A stretch of 9,818 bases of DNA, from NCBI GenBank assembly GCA_964459445.1, contig CAYWMP010000204.1, forward strand, positions 1 through 9,818, written 5' to 3'. A program made the translations under genes and the position numbers. Below the pieces are notes generated by a model. That model did not search any database. It saw only the letters and a program-made list of their open reading frames with translations, and was not told the origin of the DNA. This DNA comes from CAYWMP01 sp964459445. GTDB taxonomy: Bacteria; Desulfobacterota; DSM-4660; Desulfatiglandales; HGW-15. Position 1 is the first letter of the stretch. Each line of letters opens with the position of its first letter. Below are positions 1 to 6,417 of this stretch, in pieces.

Positions 1-21
1 CCCAATCTCTGCTTCAGATTC

Positions 22-68
22 GGATTTTAATCCTCAAAATACTTCAAGTATTCCTGTGGTTAAAATCC
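22..68. repeat. Nested inverted repeat (11-bp outer stem, 6-bp inner stem)
   Basis: Bases 22-32 pair with 58-68 over 11 positions, with one G-T pair. Inside this, AATACT at 38-43 pairs with AGTATT at 47-52 around a three-base loop. The whole forms one long stem-loop. There is no T-run directly after it on the minus strand, so it is not a classical intrinsic terminator for the rib genes, though it may act as a transcript-end or processing structure. Confidence 0.6.
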
Positions 69-110
69 TCATCTTCCTTGACCTTGGGCAAAATCGAACA
101 TTTTTCATAG

Positions 111-150
111 GTCTCACTTGGATTGTTTAAGAGGATATTCCAGGTGAGAC
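111..150. repeat. Inverted repeat, 12-bp arms, 16-base loop
   Basis: The arm at 111-122 (GTCTCACTTGGA) pairs with 139-150 (TCCAGGTGAGAC) over 12 positions. One position is T opposite G, which pairs in a plus-strand RNA and is an A-C mismatch in a minus-strand RNA. The loop is 123-138. Its place 50 to 90 bases beyond the ribH stop would suit a transcript end, but the minus-strand side lacks a T-run. Confidence 0.55.
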
Positions 151-201
151 TCGAACGACTTATTTTAACAAGCGATTACAATTTTTAGGGGACACGCCTG
201 C

Positions 202-669
202 CTATTTTATTTCCTTTAGGAGGTTGACCATCTCCATGGCCGCCATGGCGGCATCCCAGCCTTTATTGCCGGCTTTAGACCCTGCCCTTTCAATGGCCTG
301 TTCCAAGTTCTCTGTCGTCAGGACCCCGAAAATAACGGGTATCTTGCTCTCGAGGGCGACCATGGCGATCCCCTTGGAGGCTTCCGCCGCAACATAGTCG
401 AAATGCGATGTAGCCCCTCTGATGACCGCCCCCAAGCAGATCACCGCATCATATTTGCCGCTTTCAGCCAGCTTTCGAGCGGCAAGGGGGATTTCAAAGG
501 CCCCCGGCACTTTTATTAGAGCCATCTGTGCGTCCTTTGCACCGTGTCGTGTCAGGGCATCCATGGCGCCTTCCGCAAGTTTCGAGCCGATAAAATCGTT
601 GAACCGACTTACAACAATAGCGAATTTGAACCCGACTGCCGATATCTTACCTTCTATTGTCTTGGGCAT
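202..669 (-). CDS. ribH: 6,7-dimethyl-8-ribityllumazine synthase (RibH)
   Basis: RibH condenses 5-amino-6-ribitylamino-uracil with 3,4-dihydroxy-2-butanone 4-phosphate to give lumazine, the substrate of riboflavin synthase, in the cytoplasm. The 155-residue protein has the usual length for the family. Visible motifs are SRFND (21-25), GAFEIP (56-61), GAVIRGATSHFDYV (80-93) with the likely catalytic His89, and FGVLTTEN (114-121). The glycine-rich tail SKAGNKG follows at about 130-136. The ATG start is preceded by a run of seven G residues on the coding strand (676-682), which serves as a purine-rich ribosome binding site five to six bases upstream. The gene lies 47 bases after ribBA and is the last riboflavin gene of the group. 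RibH forms large capsid-like assemblies in many bacteria; nothing here predicts its oligomer. Confidence 0.97.
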   Translation of the reverse strand: MPKTIEGKISAVGFKFAIVVSRFNDFIGSKLAEGAMDALTRHGAKDAQMALIKVPGAFEIPLAARKLAESGKYDAVICLGAVIRGATSHFDYVAAEASKGIAMVALESKIPVIFGVLTTENLEQAIERAGSKAGNKGWDAAMAAMEMVNLLKEIK

Positions 670-716
670 TTTCTACCCCCCCTTTTCCGGTTTCACTTTT
701 GATGTATCTAGCGGCA

Positions 717-1922
717 TTACTGCTCGATATTCAATATGTGCCCCAACTTCTGGCACTTTGTCATCAGGTATTTGACGTTTTCCGGTCTCGGCTCGCTTTC
801 AATGGGAACACGGCCCGTGACTGTCAGGCCGTAACCTTCCAGCCCAATGATCTTTTTGGGATTATTGGTCATTAATCTCATCTTTCTTACGCCGAGGGCA
901 GCCAATATCTGGGCACCAACCCCGTAATCCCGAAGATCCGCCTTGAAACCAAGTTCTTCGTTGGCCTCTACCGTGTCGCGGCCCTCATCCTGGAGTGCAT
1001 AGGCCTTCAATTTGTTGGCAAGACCGATCCCCCTACCCTCCTGCTGCATATAGAGAATAATCCCGAGCCCTTCTTTTTGGACTATTTCCATGGCCTTTGC
1101 GAGTTGGGGTCCGCAATCGCAACGATAGGATCCAAAAGTATCTCCGGTCAGACATTGGGAATGGACCCGCACTAATATCTCCTTTTTCGGATCAATCTCC
1201 CCCTTGATCAAAGCCAGGTGTTCATAGTCATCAATGTCATTCACAAAAGCGACGGCTTTGAAATCCCCATAGTTCGTCGGCAAGACGGTCTCGGCTGCAG
1301 GGTGAACAAAGGATTCATTCCTCATCCGATATTCAATGATATCCGCAACCGTGGCAATTTTGATCCCATGTTCTTTGGAAAACTTCTCCAGATCGGGCAT
1401 ACGGGCCATGGTGCCGTCATCCTTCATGATCTCACAGATCACTCCCGCAGGTCTGAGACCGGCGAGCCTTGCAAGATCCACGGAGCCCTCGGTTTGGCCG
1501 GTCCTGAATAGCACGCCTCCGCGGCGCGCCCGAATCGGAAATACATGTCCGGGCTGAACCAGATCCTCGGGCCGCGCATCGGGCGCCATCGCCGTCCGAA
1601 TGGTATGGGCTCTATCCGCGGCGGAGATGCCTGTAGTAACACCGGTACGGGCCTCCACAGAAACCGTAAAGGCGGTTCCGAAGCGAGTTTGGTTGTCATA
1701 GACCATTAATGGCAGCTTGATTTGTTCCACAATCTCCGGCGCCAGAGACAGACAGATAAGCCCGCGCCCGTACTTGGCCATAAAGTTGATGGCCTCGGGG
1801 GTGACTTTCTCTGCGGCCATGGTCAGATCGCCTTCATTCTCCCGGTCTTCATCATCCACAAGGATGATCATTTTGCCCTGTTTGAGATCTTCCACAATCT
1901 CTTTTATTCTTGAAATAGCCAT
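717..1922 (-). CDS. ribBA: Bifunctional 3,4-dihydroxy-2-butanone 4-phosphate synthase / GTP cyclohydrolase II (RibBA)
   Basis: RibBA supplies both riboflavin precursors: the N-terminal half converts ribulose 5-phosphate to dihydroxybutanone phosphate, and the C-terminal half opens GTP. With the start chosen here it has 401 residues, normal for the fusion. The first domain shows DDEDRENEGD (23-32), GVTTGISAADR (94-104) and CEIMKDDGTMAR (163-174). The second shows the zinc ligands Cys257, Cys268 and Cys270 (HSQCLTGD to RCDCG), QQEGRGIGL (293-301) and DTVEANEELGF (316-326). The position equivalent to metal ligand His153 of E. coli RibB is Gln143, in GQTE instead of GHTE. An ATG at 1943 is in frame and overlaps ribE by 17 bases. 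I prefer the ATG at 1922 because it has a GGTGA site eight bases upstream, starts four bases after the ribE stop and gives the usual N-terminus (MAISRIKEIVEDL). Confidence 0.96.
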   Translation of the reverse strand: MAISRIKEIVEDLKQGKMIILVDDEDRENEGDLTMAAEKVTPEAINFMAKYGRGLICLSLAPEIVEQIKLPLMVYDNQTRFGTAFTVSVEARTGVTTGISAADRAHTIRTAMAPDARPEDLVQPGHVFPIRARRGGVLFRTGQTEGSVDLARLAGLRPAGVICEIMKDDGTMARMPDLEKFSKEHGIKIATVADIIEYRMRNESFVHPAAETVLPTNYGDFKAVAFVNDIDDYEHLALIKGEIDPKKEILVRVHSQCLTGDTFGSYRCDCGPQLAKAMEIVQKEGLGIILYMQQEGRGIGLANKLKAYALQDEGRDTVEANEELGFKADLRDYGVGAQILAALGVRKMRLMTNNPKKIIGLEGYGLTVTGRVPIESEPRPENVKYLMTKCQKLGHILNIEQ

Positions 1923-1926
1923 TGAA

Positions 1927-2592
1927 TTATTCACCAAATCCATGCTTTAGGAGCATTTCGCGATCAATCCTCGAAGACATCTTGCTCCCCGAGGTGGTTT
2001 GTTGCTCCTTTGAAAAAAATTTCTCCACATATTTTCCTATCATGTCGGTTTCAATGTTGACGGCCTCTCCCACATCTTTTCTTAAAATATTTGTCTCGCC
2101 GGCCGTCTCGGGGATAATATTAACCTCGAAATAGGCATCCTGGCAACTGTTAATGGTCAGGCTGATGCCGTCCACCGCTATTGATCCCTTTTCAATGGTG
2201 TACCTGGCAACCTCCGGTTCAATCCCGATCCTCATCATCCAGGATCTCTGTCGTCTCTCTTTTTTAATAATCCTACCGATCCCATCCACATGCCCGGAGA
2301 CCAGATGCCCCCCGAGCCGATCGGAAAACCGTAGCGCCCTCTCAAGATTCACCTCGTCACCGGATTTCAGTTCACCCATGGTGCTGCTATTTAAGGTTTC
2401 GCCTGAAACATCCACACTAAAGGTGGGGCCTTCCAGTGCCGTAATCGTCAGACAGACCCCGTTTACTGAAATACTGTCACCTATACGATTATCGGACGTA
2501 TCAAATTGGGGTGTAATGCCCAACCGCATATCCCCGTGAATCCGACTGATCTGTTTGATTCGCCCTTTGCCTTCTACTAGCCCGGTAAACAT
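1927..2592 (-). CDS. ribE: Riboflavin synthase, alpha chain (RibE)
   Basis: This enzyme transfers a four-carbon unit between two molecules of dimethyl-ribityllumazine to give riboflavin and ribitylaminouracil, the last step of the pathway. The 221-residue protein has the two lumazine-binding repeats of the family. The first begins MFTGLVEG and contains SISVNGVCLTI (40-50) with Cys47. The second, from about residue 97, begins with GHLVSGHVDG (95-104) with His101 and contains SIAVDGISLTI (137-147). Cys47 and His101 correspond to the residues thought to act in catalysis in E. coli. The C-terminal tail ends in LLKHGF, as in many Gram-negative homologues. The ribosome binding site is weak (GGA six bases upstream of the ATG). 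It follows ribD after a 200-base gap full of short repeats and sits four bases before ribBA, so translation of those two is probably coupled. The same gene is called ribC in E. coli. Confidence 0.96.
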   Translation of the reverse strand: MFTGLVEGKGRIKQISRIHGDMRLGITPQFDTSDNRIGDSISVNGVCLTITALEGPTFSVDVSGETLNSSTMGELKSGDEVNLERALRFSDRLGGHLVSGHVDGIGRIIKKERRQRSWMMRIGIEPEVARYTIEKGSIAVDGISLTINSCQDAYFEVNIIPETAGETNILRKDVGEAVNIETDMIGKYVEKFFSKEQQTTSGSKMSSRIDREMLLKHGFGE

Positions 2593-2607
2593 CTTGAGTC
2601 CGTCTTT

Positions 2608-2726
2608 GACAGGATAACAGGATTGACTTTCATAAGTATTTTCTTAAACAACTGCTTTGGTTCAGTAGAAGAGAATATCGAATGTCGAACAAGAAATTTC
2701 GAATGATGAAGTTAAAGATTCTTTTG
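2608..2726. repeat. Short-period repeat material between ribD and ribE
   Basis: The gap 2593-2792 contains no gene. At 2609-2623 the heptamer ACAGGAT occurs twice, one base apart. At 2678-2703 the pentamer TCGAA occurs three times (2678, 2685, 2699) inside a run of related GAAT/TCGAA words. Such degenerate short-unit strings are a familiar sight in gaps of Desulfobacterota genomes, from memory. Copies elsewhere in the genome would be needed to prove a dispersed family. Confidence 0.4.
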
Positions 2727-2737
2727 GATCGAGCCTG

Positions 2738-2757
2738 TTAAGGTTCATCAACCTTAA
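2738..2757. repeat. Perfect 8-bp hairpin downstream of ribD
   Basis: TTAAGGTT at 2738-2745 pairs perfectly with AACCTTAA at 2750-2757 around a four-base loop. It lies 36 to 55 bases beyond the ribD stop in the direction of transcription. There is no T-run after it on the minus strand, so a transcript-processing or pausing role is more likely than termination, if it has a role at all. The flanking 2762-2782 contains further ACCTTTGAACCTTTCAACC-type words. Confidence 0.5.
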
Positions 2758-2792
2758 ATCCTGACCTTTGAACCTTTCAACCTAAGTTATGC

Positions 2793-3905
2793 TCAACAGG
2801 AATATTCAGGATACCCTATCAGCAGGTGATCCTCTCCGAGCCTCCTGATCTCTATATTCCGGAGGTTTAGACACCCGTCCATTCTCTTGGCGCCTATTCC
2901 GGCCGCCATGGGAATCCCGTCACCCCCTCCCAGAATTTTCGGCGCCTTGAACACATAGAATTTGTCGATGAGTCGTTCCCGGATCATGGATCCCATCAGG
3001 GTTGCGCCGCCCTCCAGGAGGACAGAAGTGATTTCTCTTTTCCCCAGAATCTCCAGCATCGCGGCCAGGTTAATTCGCCCCTTTCTGGTCGGGCATCTTA
3101 CAATCTCAACCCCGTCCCTTTGAATCCTCTTTATCCGCTTTGCGGACACTCTCAGACCAACAACAATCAAGGTATCGGATGGAGATTCCCTATTCAATAC
3201 CAAGGCATTGTCGGGGATATCCAGCCGGGCATCTACAATAATCCGAATCGGATCTTTCCCTTTGCGGCCCCTCAAGCGGGAGGTCAATTGGGGGTTGTCG
3301 GCGATCACGGTGCCTATTCCTACCATGATGGCATCAACTCTATTTCTCAGTCGATGAACAGATTCCCGGGATTTTTCACCGGTCACCCATCGCGAATGAC
3401 CGACGGAAGTCGCAGTCCAACCATCGATAGTCAAGGCCGATTTTGCGATCACAAAAGGAGTGCCGGTGTTGACATATTTGATAAAAATCTCATTCAGTTT
3501 TTTGCACTCTTCTTCGAGCACCCAGATTTCGACATCAATGCCTTTCTTGGCCAGAAACTCACATCCCCCGCCCGCGACATTCGGATTGGGATCCTCCATG
3601 CCCACGACAATTTTGCGAATCCCGGCCTTAAGGACGGCTTCCGTACAGGGAGGGGTCCGGCCCTGGTGGTGACAGGGTTCAAGGGTGACATAAAGAACAT
3701 CACCCCCTCTCGCATGTCCTCTCAGCTTTGCGAGCGCCTCCACTTCGGCATGGGCGGAATCCGCCCGTTTATGGTAGCCGGAGGCTATCACCCGGCCGTT
3801 GCGGACAATGACGGCCCCTACGGCGGGATTTGGAGATGTTCGGCCGAGACCCCTTTTTGCGAGTCTCAAAGCCGCTCTCATAAATTTTTCGTGGATCTCT
3901 CGCAA
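2793..3905 (-). CDS. ribD: Bifunctional diaminohydroxyphosphoribosylaminopyrimidine deaminase / 5-amino-6-(5-phosphoribosylamino)uracil reductase (RibD)
   Basis: RibD carries out the second and third steps after GTP opening: deamination of the pyrimidine and then NADPH-dependent reduction of the ribosyl chain. It has 370 residues, normal for the two-domain form. The deaminase domain (about 5-145) shows the zinc and proton-transfer residues His52 and Glu54 in SAHAEVEAL, and Cys78 and Cys87 in LEPCHHQGRTPPC. The reductase domain (about 150-365) shows TIDGWTATSVGHSRWVTG, VGIGTVIADNPQLTSR and the LLEGGATL stretch. The start is uncertain. A TTG at 3905 gives the expected N-terminus (IHEKFMRAALRLA) but has no clear ribosome binding site. 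An ATG at 3881 would cut into the usual first helix. The gene begins 17 bases after nrdR, so ribosomes from nrdR may reinitiate. No FMN riboswitch is seen before it. Confidence 0.95.
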   Translation of the reverse strand: MREIHEKFMRAALRLAKRGLGRTSPNPAVGAVIVRNGRVIASGYHKRADSAHAEVEALAKLRGHARGGDVLYVTLEPCHHQGRTPPCTEAVLKAGIRKIVVGMEDPNPNVAGGGCEFLAKKGIDVEIWVLEEECKKLNEIFIKYVNTGTPFVIAKSALTIDGWTATSVGHSRWVTGEKSRESVHRLRNRVDAIMVGIGTVIADNPQLTSRLRGRKGKDPIRIIVDARLDIPDNALVLNRESPSDTLIVVGLRVSAKRIKRIQRDGVEIVRCPTRKGRINLAAMLEILGKREITSVLLEGGATLMGSMIRERLIDKFYVFKAPKILGGGDGIPMAAGIGAKRMDGCLNLRNIEIRRLGEDHLLIGYPEYSC

Positions 3906-3922
3906 AACACTAGCGGCAAGAC

Positions 3923-4396
3923 TCAGCGGCCTTCTTCTTCCCTTCTGGTTTTGAGAATTCCTTCAAGCTCGGCCATGAACTCGTTAATATCCTTGAACTG
4001 ACGGTAGACAGAAGCAAATCTCACATAGGCGACCTCGTCCCATTCCTTGAGGGTGTTTATGACGCGTTCGCCTACTTCGGTGCTCTCAATCTCTTTTTTT
4101 CCCAGTTCTTGAAAGTAGAGTTCCAGGGAGTCTGCAAAATCCTCTATCTGAGTGATGCTAACGGGGAGTTTCTGGCACGCCTTCTTCATGCCCCCGGTTA
4201 TCTTCTCTCGACTAAAGGGCTCACGCCTCCCATCTTTCTTGACCACCATAGGGAGGACCTCTTCCAATTTCTCATAGGTCGTAAAGCGCCTCCCACAGTC
4301 GATGCACTCCCTTCGTCTCCGGATGGTCCGTCCATCTTTACTCATCCTGGAATCAATGACCTTGTTTTTAATCCTTGCACAGTATGGACATTTCAC
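3923..4396 (-). CDS. nrdR: Transcriptional repressor NrdR (ATP-cone regulator of ribonucleotide reductase genes)
   Basis: NrdR senses nucleotides through an ATP-cone and represses ribonucleotide reductase operons by binding paired NrdR boxes. The 157-residue protein has an N-terminal zinc ribbon with Cys3, Cys6, Cys31 and Cys34, followed by the basic RRRRECIDCGRRFTTYE stretch. The ATP-cone runs from about residue 48 to 138 and begins with MVVKKDGRREPFSREKI. It starts with GTG, and the first bases overlap the comEB stop as GTGA (4393-4396). A GAGG site lies seven to eight bases upstream inside comEB. This layout points to translational coupling. No NrdR box was recognised in this window, so its targets are elsewhere. 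Pairing with dCMP deaminase and glyA fits deoxynucleotide supply. Confidence 0.97.
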   Translation of the reverse strand: MKCPYCARIKNKVIDSRMSKDGRTIRRRRECIDCGRRFTTYEKLEEVLPMVVKKDGRREPFSREKITGGMKKACQKLPVSITQIEDFADSLELYFQELGKKEIESTEVGERVINTLKEWDEVAYVRFASVYRQFKDINEFMAELEGILKTRREEEGR

Positions 4397-4839
4397 GGGC
4401 TGTACCTCACGAGTTCTATTCCGGCTTCTTCAAACATCTCTTCCGAAAGGCGATCGTCATAACCTTCCGCATAAATGATTTTCTCAATCCCTGCGTTGAT
4501 GATCATCTTGGAACATATCACGCAGGGTTTATTCGTACAATAGAGTGTAGCGCCATTTATTGGAATCCCATGGTAAGCCGCCTGAATGATCAGATTCTGC
4601 TCCGCATGCAGACCGCGGCAGAGTTCATGTCGCGTGCCGGAGGGGATTGATTCGTTTTCCCTCAGGCAGCCAACTTCGGCACAATGTCTGAGGCCCGCGG
4701 GAGCCCCGTTGTAGCCCGTGGCCAATATCCTTTTCTCTTTCACCAGGATGGCGCCCACCGAGCGTCGAAGACAGGTTGATCGTTTTGCCACCAAATCGGT
4801 GATCGACATAAAGTATTCGGGCCAGGTCGGTCTTGACAA
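4393..4839 (-). CDS. comEB: dCMP deaminase (ComEB-like zinc deaminase)
   Basis: The protein belongs to the cytidine/deoxycytidylate deaminase fold and most likely converts dCMP to dUMP, the substrate of thymidylate synthase. With the start chosen here it has 148 residues, the usual size. Key residues are His78 and Glu80 in CRGLHAEQN, and Cys106 and Cys109 in NKPCVICSKMI, the zinc and proton-transfer set. The N-terminal motifs RSTCLRRSVGAILV and ATGYNGAP are typical of the ComEB/dCMP deaminase branch. The frame stays open up to a TTG at 4887. I chose the TTG at 4839 because AAGGAG lies ten bases upstream and because the product then begins MSRPTWPEYF, as the family does. The ATG at 4875 would add 12 residues and lies in a hairpin. 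It overlaps nrdR by four bases. The name comes from Bacillus competence work and does not imply DNA uptake here. Confidence 0.93.
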   Translation of the reverse strand: MSRPTWPEYFMSITDLVAKRSTCLRRSVGAILVKEKRILATGYNGAPAGLRHCAEVGCLRENESIPSGTRHELCRGLHAEQNLIIQAAYHGIPINGATLYCTNKPCVICSKMIINAGIEKIIYAEGYDDRLSEEMFEEAGIELVRYSP

Positions 4840-4849
4840 GGGATTTTTA

Positions 4850-4855
4850 CTCCTT
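4850..4855 (-). promoter_or_regulatory. Ribosome binding site that decides the comEB start
   Basis: On the minus strand this reads AAGGAG, preceded by a run of A residues. It ends ten bases before the TTG at 4839. No comparable site precedes the in-frame ATG at 4875 at a useful distance. Confidence 0.6.
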
Positions 4856-4865
4856 TTTTTTGTAT

Positions 4866-4911
4866 TTAATAACATTGCCTTCGGCAATAGTCACTGGTCA
4901 ATGGTTATTAA
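4866..4911. repeat. Inverted repeat in the comEB leader with two alternative folds
   Basis: TTAATAAC at 4866-4873 pairs perfectly with GTTATTAA at 4904-4911. Inside, ATTGCC at 4874-4879 pairs with GGCAAT at 4883-4888 around a three-base loop. The outer stem can instead extend through CATTG (4873-4877) with CAATG (4899-4903) and one bulged base, which would break the inner hairpin. It lies eleven bases upstream of the comEB ribosome binding site on the transcript. The next bases (4913-4960) contain ATGAC three times, so the structure may simply be part of repeat material. Confidence 0.5.
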
Positions 4912-4978
4912 TCAAATGACGAAGGACTCATGACAAATCATAACTATCTAATGACCGGTGAGGAGAGACTCTTTCTCA

Positions 4979-5013
4979 ATCTCTAGGCCGGTTTCCACCA
5001 TGCCTATAGAGAT
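4979..5013. repeat. Hairpin directly after glyA
   Basis: ATCTCTA at 4979-4985 pairs with TAGAGAT at 5007-5013, and further GGC/GCC and GGT/ACC pairs form inside it, separated by small bulges. It begins three bases beyond the glyA stop on the minus strand. No T-run follows, so it may protect the 3' end of a processed glyA message or slow polymerase rather than end transcription. Confidence 0.5.
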
Positions 5014-5016
5014 AAC

Positions 5017-6270
5017 TCAAGCTTTCAGATACTCATATATCGGAAACTTCCGACAAAGTTCCGAGACGATTGAGCGGGTATCTTTTAGGATTTTTTCGTC
5101 CCGGGGATTCTGCAGCACGTTTCTGATCAGTTCGGCTGTGATCTTCATTTCAGGTTCCTTCATCCCCCGTGTCGTGATAGCCGGCGTTCCAATCCTCAGG
5201 CCGCTGGTGATCTGTGGGGATCTTTTGTCAAATGGAACGGTATTTTTATTTACAATAATGCCACCTCCGCTCAATGCCCTTTCTGCCTCAGCTCCTGTTA
5301 TGCCCCTTTCAGACAGATCGATAAGGATAAGATGATTATCCGTACCTCCGGAGACCAGATCGAAATCGTATTTTTCCAATTCCTCCGCCAAGGCCCTGGC
5401 ATTTAGCAGGACCTGCCGCTGGTATCCCCTGAACTCAGCGCTTAGGGCTTCCCCAAAGGCGACCGCCTTTGCAGCAATAATATGCATCAAAGGCCCGCCC
5501 TGTATACCGGGGAAAAGGCCTCTGTTCAACGTTTGCGCAAATTTTTCTTGTGAAAGAATAAGGCCGCCCCTTGGCCCGCGGAGGGTCTTATGGGTCGTAG
5601 ACGTAACAAAGTCCGCTTGCCCGACGGGTGAGGGGTGAAGGTCTGCAGCCACGAGCCCTGCGATATGGGCCATATCAGCCATGAGCGTTGCATTAATGCT
5701 CTTAGCAATCTCATTGAATCTTTTAAAATCCAGCAGCCGCGGGTAGGCGCTTGCGCCGGCCACGATCATTTTTGGTTTGTGTTTTTTTGCCAGATCATGG
5801 ACCCGGTCATAATCCAAAACCAGAGTCTTGGCATCAAGTCCATAGGAAACCGTCTTGTAAAGCCGTCCCGAAAAATTCACCGGGCTCCCGTGGGTCAGAT
5901 GTCCTCCGTGGGAAAGATCCATGCCCATAATCGTGTCCCCTGGCTCTAGAAAGGACAAATACACGGCCATATTGGCCTGGGACCCGGAATGGGGCTGTAC
6001 ATTGGCGTATTCGGCGCCAAACAAACGCCTGGCTCGGTCAATGGCGAGTCTTTCAACAATGTCTACGTATTCGCATCCGCCGTAGTACCTTCTATCAGGA
6101 TACCCTTCAGCATATTTATTCGTCATGACATTGGCCTGGGCCTCAATAACCGCTCTTGAAGCGTAGTTCTCCGACGCGATAAGAACAAGGACGTTCTTTT
6201 CTCGCACTATCTCGGAGCGGACAGCTGAGGCTACTTCCGGGTCAACTTGTTGTAGGTCCCAATCTTCCAC
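5017..6270 (-). CDS. glyA: Serine hydroxymethyltransferase (GlyA)
   Basis: GlyA is a pyridoxal-phosphate enzyme that interconverts serine and glycine and loads one-carbon units onto tetrahydrofolate in the cytoplasm. The product feeds thymidylate, purine and methionine synthesis. The protein has 417 residues, the same as the E. coli enzyme. Visible motifs are the NKYAEGYPDRRYYGGCEYVD stretch (51-70), HSGSQAN (94-100), LMADMAHIAGL (196-206) with the cofactor-contacting Asp199 and His202, and STTHKTLRGPRGG (224-236) with Lys228 as the Schiff-base lysine. It starts with GTG; AGGA lies six bases upstream and the next in-frame ATG would remove 47 residues. It is separated by 147 bases from fabF and by 177 bases from comEB, so it may have its own promoter or be processed from a longer message. 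In some relatives rpiB sits before glyA; none is seen here. Confidence 0.97.
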   Translation of the reverse strand: MEDWDLQQVDPEVASAVRSEIVREKNVLVLIASENYASRAVIEAQANVMTNKYAEGYPDRRYYGGCEYVDIVERLAIDRARRLFGAEYANVQPHSGSQANMAVYLSFLEPGDTIMGMDLSHGGHLTHGSPVNFSGRLYKTVSYGLDAKTLVLDYDRVHDLAKKHKPKMIVAGASAYPRLLDFKRFNEIAKSINATLMADMAHIAGLVAADLHPSPVGQADFVTSTTHKTLRGPRGGLILSQEKFAQTLNRGLFPGIQGGPLMHIIAAKAVAFGEALSAEFRGYQRQVLLNARALAEELEKYDFDLVSGGTDNHLILIDLSERGITGAEAERALSGGGIIVNKNTVPFDKRSPQITSGLRIGTPAITTRGMKEPEMKITAELIRNVLQNPRDEKILKDTRSIVSELCRKFPIYEYLKA

Positions 6271-6417
6271 AGAAAGTCCTATCTAATGAAATTTCAGATT
6301 TATAACTGTAAAGACTCCTAAAGGCGCATGGGCAGGAAAATCGGGGGCGCAAAGATGGGAGGAATCGGGGTTCCCACGGAGAACGGCATCGCATAGGGCG
6401 CAGTTCGCGCTTACTCG
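6271..6417. other. Gene-free gap between fabF and glyA with G-runs
   Basis: The gap holds four runs of three or more G on the plus strand at 6330-6332, 6343-6347, 6357-6359 and 6367-6370, with loops of seven to ten bases. That is at best a loose G-quadruplex candidate on the non-coding strand, which makes the message C-rich here. The plus-strand frame through it runs antisense into fabF and is not gene-like. No remnant of rpiB was recognised in any minus-strand frame. Confidence 0.35.

Larger units (their letters stand above)
1..201. other. Gene-free stretch downstream of ribH with two inverted repeats
   Basis: No credible gene is seen here. In relatives, nusB often follows ribH, but its beginning is not visible in these bases. 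The stretch is AT-rich and holds two strong inverted repeats (listed separately) plus a GGGGACACGCC motif at 188-198, just beyond the ribH stop. A 24-codon minus-strand reading frame from an ATG near 110 to a TGA near 36 runs into the first hairpin. I do not treat it as a gene. The two hairpins and the motif look like dispersed intergenic repeat material, but this cannot be shown from one copy. Confidence 0.5.

Noticed and set aside
139..160. tRNA-like T-loop text (GTTCGAGTC on the minus strand)
   Set aside because: The flanking bases do not form a five-base T-stem and no other tRNA arms are present. It is part of a 12-bp inverted repeat.
2593..2792. Possible FMN riboswitch upstream of the riboflavin genes
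   Set aside because: The conserved RFN sequence elements are not seen here or before ribD, where only 17 bases separate it from nrdR.
3120..4001. A 293-codon plus-strand open frame
   Set aside because: It is antisense to ribD, which has full domain motifs. Its translation shows no known family and is a shadow frame.
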